Assembly (NCBI GenBank): GCA_021018995.1
Contig: CM037597.1
Coordinates: forward strand, 6,585,299-6,649,298
Length of the DNA stretch: 64,000 nucleotides
Reading direction: 5' to 3'
Origin: Chloranthus sessilifolius
Taxonomy: Eukaryota; Streptophyta; Magnoliopsida; Chloranthales; Chloranthaceae
The notes below the pieces were generated by a model. That model saw only the letters and a program-made list of their open reading frames with translations. It made no database searches and was not told where the DNA came from. Made by a program: the position numbers and the translations under genes. Positions 34,478 to 45,806 of this stretch are shown here, piece after piece; position 1 is the stretch's first letter; each line of letters begins with the position of its first letter.

Positions 34478-35827
34478 TGATCGATTTAAAGTGTAACCCT
34501 TGCAAGTGCACAAGATCTATTGCAGTTTGGCAAGAACAGGGGTGTCGAACCCACAGGGAAATCTAAATTTTTAATTAATTCTATCAGGGATCTGAAAACA
34601 TCCCCAAGGAAGTACCAAGAGGCAAATTCACTTTACCAAAATTTTATCACTTTTTCTAAATGCAAGAAAAATTAAATTATCCTAAACAACTAGTTACCGA
34701 TGAATCTAAGAACAATCTTTAAAGAAAATCAAGGAATATGCTACCCCAGATTTGTACCCCCTTTTATTCAAAGTATCATTCAACCATCTTCATTCACAAA
34801 ATTGATTTGGTATAAAGTATGACCATCAATCTGGCATACCCTATCTAAAAACAATGACTCAGCCTAACATTGCGGTATGAGTCATGTAAAAAGCATAGCG
34901 TATCTCGTGATGTGTAGATCAAAACAATAAAAATATTAGACTATGGTATTAATCATAAATATAGGTACTTATATGGAGATCGCATCTTTCCTGATCTACT
35001 GATTTAGCCGCTTATCTTTGGTGTATGATCTCCTTGTTCATTCAAAGTCATTCCTCTTTTCATTTCTCCCAAAGATCTTTGTTTACAATGCCTTTTCCTA
35101 AATACAATCTATGCTTTCATGGACGTAAAGGAAAAACAATGCAAATCTTAGGTACAATCTACCCAGATGGAACCCTAAAAGAAGGAGAAAGAAGAACTTT
35201 TGAAAAGATGCCAAGAGGAGTCTAAAACCAAAAATAATAAGGATGAATAATAATCTTCTAAAAAAATTCTCTCCAAAAACTCTAAAAAAGAAAAGTCAAA
35301 ACTAACTCTCTAATTATCTATCTCTAATTCCTCTCTCTAATTCCTCCCTCTTCTCGAAGTGTTTGATACGCTTTAAATAGAGCCAAAGTTTCCCAGCCGC
35401 AGAGGTGTTCCAACTCGAAAATTTAGGGTCGATTAATCGACCTCCCAGATTTTCGTGAATTCCCGCCGAACTTTACATCAGACACTGCTTCGGTATTTTG
35501 GTCATAACTTTCTTTTCTAAATTCAGATTGAGGTGATTCATACGCCGTTGGAAAGCTGACGACGATCTCTACAACTTTTTTGTTTTAAAAATTTCCTGAA
35601 TCTGACGTCTTGAAGGTACAAATTGAGCTGCAAGTTGTACCAAGTTCTTGATGACCCAAAATTGCAGTGTTTTGACATTATTTTGGAAATTCTTGGGCTG
35701 TTTTAGAAACTTGGACTATATTTACCTGAAACATTTCAAATCTAGTAAATCTCATCAGATAGCCTTCATCGGATGGCTAAATATAAGTATTTAGGGGTGA
35801 AATATCATCATATTTCACTACTCATCA
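34478..35827 (-). repeat. 5' LTR of Athila-like element
   Basis: 1,350 bp, aligned with 21780-23116. It ends at ACTCATCA on +, followed by the TSD copy GTCAT. It carries the conserved block around CGTTGGAAAGCTGACG described in the findings. Confidence 0.93.
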
Positions 35828-35832
35828 GTCAT

Positions 35833-36502
35833 ATGTATTGTTTATCAATTCGAAGTTAAGCTGAGATGCATCATGCATCAGATTCAGTTGAGGATAATAT
35901 CCTTCATCTTTATTGCCTTTTCTCATTCGAATGTCTAAAAAAGGTTGCTCCAGAGGCCTACGGTAGGGGCGAAATTCGATATTTATATTTCTATTATCGT
36001 CGATTATCATCGGTGCATCGAAGTTTTCCTCTTCAAACCGTATTTCTTGATTTTTACACTGTCGTTCTACTTCTACACTATCATCATCTCCTAATCTGAC
36101 GTTTTCCTCAATTTATTTTATCATCTTTGTTTGTTTCTTGCTGACATGGTTGAAATGCTTCAACAGATGATAAAATTTCGGTCATATGAGTTGCTAATGA
36201 TTTTTCGATATAAACATTTATCACACCATCACCAATACGATATGCTTTAAATAAGTTTGCAAGATCATTGGAGTTGGACAATTCGACAAACACTAACTCC
36301 TTCCTATGCGCAAAGAAATAGATAGTGTAATTGAATGTTCTTCCAGTCGAGTCCTACTGATATTGTACATTTTCTGCTTAAATTGATCAAATGATATCTT
36401 CTCTCTAACAACGACAATCTTCTGATGTCCACAGTTGTAAGTATTATCACTGACTCGGACACCATCGAAATGACAAAGTACGGAAACATCCATTTCATCC
36501 AA
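35833..36502 (-). pseudogene. Outer MULE MURA transposase, N-terminal part, broken
   Basis: On - from ATG 36502 (MDEMDVSVLCHFDGVRV). It aligns with the inner MURA N-terminus (MDVPLLCHFDFVHVRDN) through NLFKAYRIGDGVINVYIEKS to LMHDASQLNFELIN, where the Athila TSD interrupts it; the gene resumes at 21774. A one-base loss near 36297 and further frame breaks near 36110 and 36015 disable it. The splice acceptor just upstream in the inner copy (TGTAG) reads TTTGG here, so the leader intron may no longer be spliced correctly. Confidence 0.83.
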
Positions 36503-36564
36503 AAATATAAAAAATAATGAAATATTAACTTATCAAACTAACTCCATATTATTCAGTTATACAG

Positions 36565-36715
36565 CCCGACGCTAACTTAAGGTAGTGATATGCTACCATA
36601 AGATAGCGGCGCTAGCATAAGGTAGCGTATCGCTACCTTAAGATAGCGGCGCTACCATAAGGTAGCAATTCGCTACCTTAAAAGTTAGCGGCGCTATCTT
36701 ATGGTAGAAAGAAAC
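36565..36715 (-). repeat. Palindrome array upstream of outer MURA
   Basis: Alternating GATAGCGGCGCTACC and AAGGTAGC...GCTACCTTAA segments at roughly 20-bp intervals. The position corresponds to the leader intron of the inner MURA (9637-9747), but the motif differs from that array and partly from the GCGGTCCGCT array at the other end of this element. Confidence 0.8.
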
Positions 36716-36893
36716 TACTAACAAACACACTATCTTACTAGTGCTCTTGTGTTGCACATTACAGTGTGGTCTTTACTGAAACAAAGAAAACAAAATACAG
36801 AAAATTTTAATATAGGAGGAGAAATCTCATATCTCATATGAAAAGGAATTCGCATCTATATTTAAAGGAGAGGATATATGATTGCTGACGTGG

Positions 36894-36993
36894 AAAGAGC
36901 TTGGCTTGGAGCTGGCCTTTTGCGCAAGGTTTGAAACTACAGGGTCGTTTTTGTAAATAAGCAAAATTATAGAGCCGAAAGTGTAAAATTTTC
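36894..36993. repeat. Right TIR of outer MULE
   Basis: Inverted copy of 7340-7440, containing TTGGCTTGGAGCTGGCC and GTAAATAAGCAAAATTATAG. The TSD copy ATCAATCTA follows at 36994-37002. Confidence 0.9.
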
Positions 36994-37002
36994 ATCAATC
37001 TA

Positions 37003-38972
37003 TTTTCCAAACCGATCGGTCGGTTTTGATAGGTACAGAACCTGTCGGGCTTCTTCTTCCTTGGTCCAAATCACCCAAAACTCATTTACATGCATTTCAA
37101 TCACCCATAAATCAATTATAAACTAATTCCAACCAATTTAAATGGAATCTCACCTTTTAATCACGTGCGGACACACTCCACGTTGATGGAAACTGATGGA
37201 TTTGACGCGAAATCCTCTTTCCTTCCTTGCGATTGCGATCGTAACAAAACAAAAAAGAATCGACGATCCAATCCTCTGGATGCACGTGATATCTATGACA
37301 ACTAACCACTCATGCACGAAGAAGGACCTTGCGAGCTTGATGGACACTCGGATTTTGAAATCAAAGAAAAAGAGGGTTTGAGAGTTTTCTCATGTTCTTT
37401 CTCACACTAGTGAACCGTTTGGATCGTAACCACACCAAAACACTCGATGCGCTCGTGAAATAAAGAATCAAAGAGGAAACTTCGCGAGGGAGATCAACGA
37501 CTTCGGATCTTAGAAGCGAAGGGAACGGGGGTCTTTTTTTCAAGCTCATCCTCTTTCTCTCTCAAGTTTCCAAACGAGTGAAACTTCTTTGAGAAGTTTC
37601 AAATATATAGTGGGGTTCGGTTCGGTGTTAAGCCTGCATACCGTGAGTCGGTGCACAGGTTTTCTATCAAAGGCCAAACATGGTCAAATCTTTACTTATT
37701 ACTAAATCTTTTTTTTTTACCGACGATGCTCTCACGGATTCTCGTGTAACAAATTTCAATTCGGTACCTACACTATTCATATTACATGCATTTCTCTAAT
37801 TTATTTATTTCAAAACATTATCCACTTAAAAGTGCCTTGGTTTCGGTGTAAAGCTTACACACCCTAGTTAAGTTTTAGCTCACCTACCAAAGACTGAAAG
37901 TCGGCTCAAATAGTTGACCCAATCAGTTGGCCCCATTGGTTGGCCCAATAGTTGGCGTATTCGAGCAGAGGCCTAAGTTTCAGCTCGGACTTGAGTTTGT
38001 GTGCAATAAGCACAAACATGCATACGCTCTACATAGGGTACGAGTTGGGATTTAATGCACCTGGCGCGTACCCATAATTATAACAAGTGGGATTTGAGAT
38101 CATATTATTTAAAACAAATGTTTGACTCGGGTCAAATTAGTCAAAAGATTGCATTCTCGTCAAATATCAATGATTTAATATTTACGAAAATTTTGAATTG
38201 TTACAATTGTACTCATATACTACAACTATATTATATTGTACTATATACTATAACTATATTATATTATATTGTAAGTATATGTGGTGTTGGGTTTTCACAT
38301 GTGCATGGAGTCTTAAACCTCTTTTTACTTATAATATTAATAAAATATTATATCTTTACATAAGTCTTGGATACTCAAGTACTACTTTATTTAATAATTT
38401 AAGTTATTTGGGCATCAACTTTCATATTCAGGCCTAAGAAATCTAAACTATTCTCATTTATCTCATGGAACAAATAAAGTAATGTATAATTTAAATTATA
38501 TTGCCTTTACATTCTTAGATAAGACATCTGAGACTCAAGTGGTGTATTATATTATGCATATAACTTATGTTTTAATGATTATTATATTCTATTTAAAACT
38601 ATGGTACTCAAGTACCTTATTAATTTAATATTATGCTTGGTTGCTCTAATTCTTGATCGATCGACACTTTAAAATTGATCAATTGATCCCGAGTCAACCC
38701 GACTGCTTATACTCTATAAATTATCGATCGATCGATTTCCACTTTTCGATTAATCGATTTTGAACAGAACCGAACCACTATGTACTTTAAATTTCTTTAA
38801 AGTCGATCGATCAATTCCAAAAATCGATCGATCGATCTATACCCGAATTGAATAATTTATATAATATATTTTTGACCGATCAATTCTAAAATTGATCAAT
38901 TGATTCTCGCCCGAACAGACGACCATATTTACATTATAATTTCATTTTTGCACGACCAAAATTTAGTGCACA
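37003..38972. other. Right half of LTR-like relic and gene-free sequence
   Basis: Continues the sequence interrupted at 7339. Text near 37610-37660 (GGTTCGGTGTTAAGCC...GAGTCGGTGCAC) resembles 31350-31385 of insertion A. No gene was recognised. 38640-38905 is rich in ATCGAT-type palindromes (see findings). Confidence 0.5.
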
Positions 38973-39285
38973 CACTACAAAAAATATGTTTATTGGAGAC
39001 GGCTTTTGGCTGTCTCCAAAGATGTCTAAGCCGTCTCCAATACTATTGGAGACGGCTTCCATGTAGTCTCCGATAGCCCCGTCTCCAATGTCTTTAGAGA
39101 CCAAACATTAGAGACGGCTTTTGGCTTTCCCCAATACTTAAGCTTATTGGAGACCGCTATAAGTCGTCTCCATTGTCATATCAACGCATGTTGGAGGCTG
39201 AAACTATTGGAGACGGCTTGAAGCCATCTCCAATAAGCTTTCCTATGTTATGGAGACGATTGCAAGCCGTCTCCAATGAAAATTT
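38973..39285. repeat. CACTA-like end with GGAGACGGC inverted units
   Basis: Terminal CACTACAAAAAATA, then at least six foldback units of the type TTGGAGACGGCTTTTGGC...GTCTCCAA. No complementary GTAGTG end lies within the next several kilobases, so this is not a simple small MITE. Confidence 0.8.
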
Positions 39286-39604
39286 TTATTTTTTTAATAC
39301 AATTTTTTTTCCCCAGGCATTATATTGCCCAACAGTACATACACATCCATAACCTGTAAATAATATAAAATAAATAATTATTCTATTTTATATTTAACAC
39401 AAGAACGACACGGTGAATTTCGTATCGGGAGGAATATTCCTACAAATAATATAAAATACTAATTATTCATGCACGGATATCCATGCTCTTTAAAGTTTAA
39501 ACAAATTATGTAATACTTGACAACAAGAAGAAAGAACTGAAATTCCAACAAAAAATAAATTAAGAATAAACTACGAAACTGTTGAGGCCAATTTGATCAA
39601 TCTC

Positions 39605-39905
39605 TATCTGTAGGTTCAGTAGGAAGGACGACTGTACATGCAGCTCTCCGCGTATTTCACAAGATCTTCCAGCTGAGGAAGACACGTAGCTAGACCTATA
39701 TGAAGCAAGTACGATCGTATAGCTATTAGAATTTAACAATTCAGCAATTAACAATGAGTAAATGAAGATTTGTAAATAAATAAATAATTCACCAAGCTCA
39801 TATGCTTTGGCGGCAATATCAACAGCTATTTCGGCAGATATTTTTCTTATATTTGTAAAAGGCGGATAGATCAAATGGGCTGCCACTTGTAAAGATCACT
39901 CTACC
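39605..39905 (-). pseudogene. NADP-malic enzyme C-terminal fragment with intron
   Basis: On -, an exon-like piece 39905-39793 follows acceptor TTTGCAG and encodes GRVIFTSGSPFD, then after a frame change LIYPPFTNIRKISAEIAVDIAAKAYELG, ending at donor CTTG|GTGAAT. A second piece starts after acceptor CATATAG at 39695 and encodes LATCLPQLEDLVKYAESCMYS before TGA at 39616-39618. Both match the C-terminal part of plant NADP-dependent malic enzyme. In the family, SGSPF and LIYPPF are separated by several dozen residues; here they are fused, so an internal segment is deleted. Introns are kept, so this is a DNA-level copy and not a processed pseudogene. The rest of the gene is absent from the window. 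Confidence 0.85.
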
Positions 39906-41931
39906 CTGCAAATTAGGAAGAATAAACAGAATGAGTTTTATTTATTACATATACTTGTTTAATTTTCTTGCACAAATATCAGTAATTCTATATTTAGAAG
40001 ATAGAGGAGGTCTAACTAGTAGGTTGAGTAAAGGTCGAGCTATTTTTAACAGGTCGGGTTCAGGTTCCGCTCAAGGTCTATTTAGTTAACAGGTTGGTTC
40101 GGGTTCGGGTCAAGAGAACTGATATGATCAACAGGTCAGGTTCAAATTGACCACAAACCCGCCCCGAACCCAACCTCTGTGCATTCATGTTCATAGGTAA
40201 GCTGGAATTATATTAAACAATTCAATTGATTCGTGAAAAATTCAGCACTAGTGTAAGATTCAAGAATGAATGCTGAATTGAACGCTCATTCATTTCGAAT
40301 CGTAGGATTCGGGCTTGAATCGTAAGATTCAAACAACACTTTCAATGAGAGGGTTAGAGCAGTCTTGAACAAGCACAAAAACCGAATCGTGATATTACTT
40401 ACGAGATTAATTTCTTTAAAGTAGGAAAGAAGAAACTTACCAAACCATAACAGATCCTCCTTGTACGCAAAACCCAAACATCACAACGTAGTTGTCGACA
40501 TTTCAAAATGCAGCATTATTAGTCAATATATTACACGAGCAGATCAATAATACCAAATAAGTAGGGCAACACTGAAATCTAGAACATACTACCAATTACA
40601 TATTTTAGGTACCATACTAAGAGAGGCTTTTCCCATATGCTCTTAGCAGTATAATCCACCACAATCCTGAAACAGAAATTGAAGGTATACAAAAAAAAAA
40701 ACCAAGTTAGGAAACATTCCAGTGAATTGGAATTACTCATAGTTACCTGGTTCACACTAACCGAGCATGAAATGCTAACTAATTTAACTAACTTATTACC
40801 TAATTTAGGCTATATCTGTCTTAATTTCTCTAGTAATGTAGCAAACTACTAAAACTATTCTGACGAATATAAGCTGAGATTGAACCTGGATTTTTGCTGC
40901 GGTTTATGTCTCTGCTATCCACCTCTAAAAAAGGGTACTACTGTTCCATTGCTGCCATTGTCATCTATTTCTAAGGATTGGCTGCCTTGACCTATGTTAG
41001 AAAGTTACAAAGCTTATGAGTAACCTTTTAGCCACTGAATCTAGGAGCAATATAAATTAAATCAACATAAGGAGAGGTAGATCAAGAAGAAAACAGAGTA
41101 TGCATGTTAACCAAAGCTGCCCAAATAGGGTAGCTAAAAAGGGCCACCCAGCGAGAAGAACAAGAACCATCAGCAAGAGCCAGTAGATATAACCACAGAC
41201 AATTCTAAGCCAAAAAAAACAAGACACAATAGGCATACCACAAAGGTTAGTAATGTCATTTGAAATAGTCAACAGGAAGAGTATGGCAGGTGAAAACTGG
41301 TACCAATTTCTACCAGCCTGAGAAACTACTGAATGCTGGCCATCTGCCACTAATGATCATGGCTTTCAATCATAAGCTATAATGGGCTTAATTCATATGT
41401 AATACAAAAAGCATGAATTAAAGACACAGAGGTATGTCTGCTACTATTCTATGAATATTAGTTTATATTTTCCAAGTTATAAAGGAGTTTAAATGAACTT
41501 ATTTCGTTAAAGTTGAACTTTTAATCACACCATTGAAATGTGATTGTTATTATGCCATGTGGTGACCATCTGTGATCAATCTACATTGACCAAGTGTAAA
41601 TATATCATTAGAATATATCTCAGCCCAAAGAATGATGCCTATATGTGGATGTGAACCATCCGATTGATGAACTGTAATATCAGCCATCAAAACTGAAACC
41701 AACGGTTGATATTAAAGTCGAAGAATGAATGGTTTAAATCTCCCCAAAACATCATTTTTGGGCCTGTTGCACATCAATTTATGATCTATCACTTTCACAG
41801 TACAGATCACCCACAACTTAAACCATTGATGGTGTAAGATCATTTAAACACCATTTTAATGTTTAAATGACGGACAGGAGAGTCAGACCCTAACAAAATT
41901 TGGGACAAAAACTGTTACATCAATAACTTAC
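39906..41931. other. Non-coding stretch inside the candidate CACTA element
   Basis: No firm gene. 40020-40160 has degenerate GGTCGGGTTC repeats. A possible exon on - follows acceptor TTTCTGTTTCAG near 40671 and encodes IVVDYTAKSIWEKPLL up to a GTATGG donor; I do not recognise it. Another possible exon end lies at 40440 (donor TTTG|GTAAGT). Confidence 0.45.
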
Positions 41932-42048
41932 AATAGCTTGCTTCCCCCCGAAAATAATTTTCACAAGGACTGCTGCAATAACCACCGGGATAGAGACAAG
42001 GATGCCAATTGCACAATTAGGATGTTTTTCCCCCTTCTCAATAACATC
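41932..42048 (-). pseudogene. Calnexin-like transmembrane exon
   Basis: On -, after acceptor CTGCACAG, the frame reads DVIEKGEKHPN, then a single hydrophobic helix (CAIGILVSIPVVIAAVLVKI) and IFGGKQ, up to donor GCTATT|GTAAGT. The order (acidic/Lys segment, EKGEK-PN, one membrane helix, I/LFGGK) is that of the C-terminal membrane anchor of plant calnexin, an ER chaperone. It pairs with the fragment at 42610-42696. The lumenal lectin domain is not in the window, so this is a fragment. Confidence 0.7.
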
Positions 42049-42419
42049 CTGTGCAGCATGATTCAAAACATTAAAAGCAAGATAATATTAACTCAATCAA
42101 GTATGCGAGCAAATGAAAAGCCTTTTTTTTTTTTTTTTTTTTTTTGAAAAGTGAGAATATATTTCCAAAGGAGCAAATGGAAAGCTTTCAACCTCATCAG
42201 TCTTTTCACTGTATAATTTTAGGATTAATGGGGAATTTTCAGATTATAAGCAAATGAAAAGCTTTTAATCCCATCAGTCTTGCCACAAGCTGACTTCCAC
42301 GGCTGTCAGGGACATGAAGATTCAGGGAGATCAGCTTTTGGCATGAATTGGTAGCTAAAAGGCTATTCATAAGCTTAAGTGGGCAGATTCAATCCAAAAA
42401 TCTTATTATGTCCAGGGGG

Positions 42420-42500
42420 AGATTTTACTACATTTTTTAGTACTTTTTACGTCGCAAAGCCAACCCCAAATAGATGGGATAATGCTATGATGATGATGAA
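42420..42500 (+). mobile_element. Probable LINE/SINE 3' end
   Basis: Contains GTCGCAAAGCCAACCCCAAA, then TGGGATAATGCTATGATGATGATGA. A GCCNACCCCA...TGGGAT motif with a simple trinucleotide tail is typical of plant RTE-type LINE and related SINE 3' ends. Nothing upstream shows a reverse transcriptase. A long T run sits at 42122-42145. Confidence 0.45.
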
Positions 42501-42609
42501 CACTTTCTAATATATAAATGTAGGTTCAAATAATATAATTTTCAGTAATTTACAAGACAATCTATTGGAGCTAGCTACCAACAGAGCAATACAAGACTGA
42601 AAAAATTTT

Positions 42610-42696
42610 GAGGTACTTATAGTGTGATCTTCATCTTATATATGCTTCTAAGAAAGGAATATCAGGTATCCTTTATATGACATCGAAGACCTTTTT
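42610..42696 (-). pseudogene. Calnexin-like juxtamembrane exon fragment
   Basis: On -, after acceptor GGTTCTTGCAG, the frame reads KKVFDVI, an in-frame TAA, then RIPDIPFLEAY and another stop shortly after. In plant calnexins a segment of the type VFDV-Y-I-DIPFLE-Y lies directly before the EKGEK-PN membrane anchor, and here the anchor exon follows at 42048-41932 on the same strand. The two stops and the missing upstream exons mark a pseudogene. Confidence 0.7.
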
Positions 42697-43416
42697 CTGC
42701 AAGAACCCAAGCATAATATTGGGATGAAGAGCGCTACAATAACCTATGAAATACAATTGAATAAGATAGCACGTCAAAAACATTATGGTCATGGGCTCAG
42801 TAAGCCAGTAAAACATTATGGTCATGGGTTATCCCAGCTAACCAACATGCATGCACAATCAAAAGACAGAAAAAACACACAAGAAAATATAGCTTCTTGC
42901 CCCACATTGCATACATCCATACATCTAAAATCAAACCACATCAAATTCCTCAATACTAGCAAAACACGAGTTCTGACCGAGCATTGCACTATTATAAGCA
43001 TAGTCACAAGCACATCGTTTTTTAGCAAACGTATAAAAAGGCGTTTTATATGTAAAAACACGTCTTTTTTGTTTATAAAGTGTTTTATACATTTCTGTAT
43101 AACAAGTGTTTTAAATGGGAAAAAAAGGTTTAATTAAATGCATTTTAAAATGTTTTTAATTTTAATTTTTTTTCCCGTACTTACCGTTTTTGCCCTCTTT
43201 GAACTTTTCCTGAATTTTTTCCTTGTCATTTTATTCCCATAATCGTCTTGGTGACTATGACTATAAACAATGGGTACATCAGTAAGGTCATAGGTTCTAT
43301 CCCATCAATCACGGGCACACATGCTCAAAATGAAAATAGATAAGGACGTGAAAATATAGCTTCAAAAGTTGGCAAGATAAGTAACCTATCGATAATTGGC
43401 TCACACAAACAGGACT

Positions 43417-43457
43417 CACTCAGGAGCACGGGCACACCCAGCCCGGGCTCCTGAGTG
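43417..43457. repeat. GC-rich hairpin
   Basis: Arms CACTCAGGAGCACGGG and CCCGGGCTCCTGAGTG are complementary with one mismatch around a 9-base loop. It stands out in an A/T-rich setting. Confidence 0.85.
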
Positions 43458-44737
43458 AAAACAAGGCATAATCAAATATATTTTAAAGATCTATAGATTG
43501 AAAAAGAATTGCCATAGAGCGATCAACGAAGGTTAATGGTTTTAAATGAACGATGAAACCAACATCAATTCACTGTTCGTTTTCAGCACCAACAAATCTT
43601 TAGATCATGGGTGTACCATCAAACCTCAGACATGATGACTTGACATGGCACAAATCCCAAAAGCTGACCTGTTACAACTCACCATCTGGAATGGACAGTT
43701 CCCCTACACCAATTCATACTTTAAACCTCTGATGAGCATTGTTTTTGGCAGAGTGATCTTCATACAATGTTTAACCACTTGGAAATTTTGGATTAGCCAA
43801 AAAGTCCATATAGGGCCCAAAAAGTGGTATGGTGAGGGCTTTATCTTAGGCATAGGGTGAGCTCTAACTGGTCCTAAAAGTTGGTGCCTCTACTCTTTTG
43901 ATTGAGCTGACACTCCGGTGTAGAGTCAATCTCTTACCTTTCACTGATTTGGCGTTCAACAATATTTGTTCATTCCCCAAATGTTGGTGCCTCTACTCTT
44001 TTGATTGAGCCGACATTCAGGTGATATACCATCTAATACCTTGTATTTTAACTTCTAAGCACCGTTGACATCTAAAGATGCATCCAATTGAATCCCTCTG
44101 CAGCCTCGGGTAGTGGTGGGTGGCATCCCACATGAAGATGGTGAAGAAAGATCCAACGTTGTGCTCGATAAAGAGAACCAAACATGCATGTTTTGGTATT
44201 CTACTAAGTTTTGGATGAAATTGTTGATCTATTGGATGAACATGACTCCTCTATTAGTCACATGCAGAGAGAAGTAAGTCATGTAGCCGACACACTAGAG
44301 AAGGATGGGGTTGATAGAGTCTTTCTTAGTGTAAGGGATGAGCTCCCATTACCGTAGTGCTGTAATCATCTATGCTTCTATTTCGGAGTCTCCCCTTGTA
44401 TTTTACTCTTACAAAAATAGTCGCTCACAAAAAAATTGAAAAAGAAAAGTTCCCTTCCACCACTTCCTATTTGACCTTATTTCATTCTGTTTCCATTCAA
44501 TTCTAAACCAGAAAAAATATTATTCTAACAAATAAATATGATTTATAAACACATGGTGATAGTACTGAAGATAAAAATAAAATGTAAAATCTGCACGTTC
44601 AAAGATGTCTGCATACACACACGTACATAAGGCAAATGCAAAATTACAATTGCAAACATGGCTGCATACACCCACATACACATACCTATACGTAGAAGTC
44701 AATTGGCAGAGAAATCTCACTACAAAAGAGAACTTAC
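43458..44737. other. Non-coding stretch with a local duplication
   Basis: The phrase GTGCCTCTACTCTTTTGATT occurs at about 43886 and 43985 as part of a ~100-bp direct duplication. No recognised gene. Confidence 0.55.
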
Positions 44738-45121
44738 GGTAGATACCTCTTGACCAAGGTGAATACTTGTCTCCCGTGTTGCAAAATGCAAGGGACAAAC
44801 AGTCTCACACAAATCTTCTTCTTTGGATATGCAGATCAAGCTGGTTTAAACAGAGAAAACCCAACAAATGTCTGACCCAAAAGAGACTTTTATCAGTTAT
44901 GCAGAAAACTATTGAAATCAAAACTACAACAGCAGACTTTAAATTTAGGCCTTTGATTTCCAAGTTCAGTCTGGAGCCTGGCCTAACCGAATCGACTGAG
45001 CCAAGCCACAAGTCGGTCTGCAATTTTTGGATCACCTTATATAAATTTTAGGAGAGAAAATTACCAGTGAGATCTGCTTGAGGTTGCATTGGAATTGGTA
45101 GAAGCAGTTGATCTAAGTCGA
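44738..45121 (-). pseudogene. Kinesin motor-domain fragments (kinesin-14-like)
   Basis: On -, exon-like 45121-45065 (acceptor GTTATGCAG, donor CACTG|GTAA) encodes RLRSTASTNSNATSSRSH, the kinesin switch I region (N..SSRSH). Exon-like 44840-44738 (acceptor TTAAACCAG, donor CTACC|GTAAGT) encodes LICISKEEDLCETVCPLHFA followed by TRETSIHLGQE, matching the end of the kinesin motor core (family form SETLCSLNFATR). The segment between them in a real motor, including switch II (DLAGSE), is missing or unrecognisable, so a functional motor is excluded. The SIHLG ending suggests kinesin-14. Confidence 0.72.
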
Positions 45122-45742
45122 CTGCATAACCTACACAGTCATTTTGCTTGGTTAAAGTCATTCAATCAGATTGAAACAAGTTTGTCGATCTCAATTCCTC
45201 TCATAGTTTCCCTTTGAATAGAAAGACTGCATATGGACCTTCAATTTATATCAGCTACTGATCCCCACAAAAGAACCAAGAAAAAATTTCAAGTAGTGAA
45301 AGTAAGACATTTTTTTTATTGGGAAATTGGTCTTGAATCTGCGACCTCGATTGGTTATCAGGAAAAACTTAGTTTTATCTTTCCTCTTACTTTTGGTCAT
45401 CACCTAATCCAGTTCTATTTATCTATTTATGTTTTTCTACATTTTTTATTATACGAATGACCTAATATAGTAATATTTATACATTTCACATTAAAATACC
45501 ACCCTGTAGATGTGTTACGGGTTTGGAATTCAATGTCTGACGTACATAATTAAGGGGTACACTCACCATTGGTAGAAAAATTAGAACAATTTTCTGTGTA
45601 AAAAGAAGTTGTCATGACCAAAAAATTTATTTGAGCGTAAAAGAAGTGCAATTTACTTTTTACAGCTTTAGAAGTCATCATTGGAACTTTTGGCAAAACA
45701 ACCTTTTGCATCTATCGAAAAAAGAAATCAGAAGAGAATACA

Positions 45743-45806
<64 letters not shown>

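Larger units (their letters stand above)
21780..35827 (-). mobile_element. Athila-like Ty3/Gypsy retrotransposon
   Basis: A 14-kb element (about 11.7 kb without its own insertion) coding on -. LTRs 21780-23116 and 34478-35827 begin TGATGAG and end CGATCA in coding orientation. A perfect 5-bp TSD, GTCAT, lies at 21775-21779 and 35828-35832. The primer-binding site (34454-34471) is complementary to the 3' end of plant tRNA-Asp with one mismatch; that primer and the TTTGGGGGTG polypurine tract are typical of Athila-type elements. Coding order is gag, protease, RT-RNase H, integrase. Counted by eye the LTRs are about 97% identical, so the insertion is not ancient. The element splits the outer MURA gene. 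Confidence 0.93.
7340..36993. mobile_element. Outer ULP-bearing MULE (TIR MULE), multiply interrupted
   Basis: About 100-bp terminal inverted repeats: the left one starts GGGAAATTTGCACTTTCGGC, and the right one (36894-36993) is its inverted counterpart. A perfect 9-bp TSD, ATCAATCTA, flanks it at 7331-7339 and 36994-37002, the Mutator hallmark. It carries two convergent genes: a ULP1/DUF1985 gene on + (7904-9227 and 17630-19115) and a MURA transposase on - (35833-36502 and 19714-21774). A second MULE (9301-17374) and an Athila retrotransposon (21780-35827) are inserted inside. Without them it would be about 7.5 kb, close to the inner copy. The gene pair matches the Kaonashi-type MULEs described in Arabidopsis. 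Confidence 0.92.

Noticed and set aside
41057..41350. Hydrophobic 97-residue frame on - as a membrane protein gene
   Set aside because: Its hydrophobicity follows a T/C-rich strand, it has no splice-signal support and no recognised domain.
44805..45035. Open frame on - between the two kinesin exons as the missing motor segment
   Set aside because: No switch II (DLAGSE) or neighbouring kinesin motif could be read in any frame, so it was not joined to the exons.
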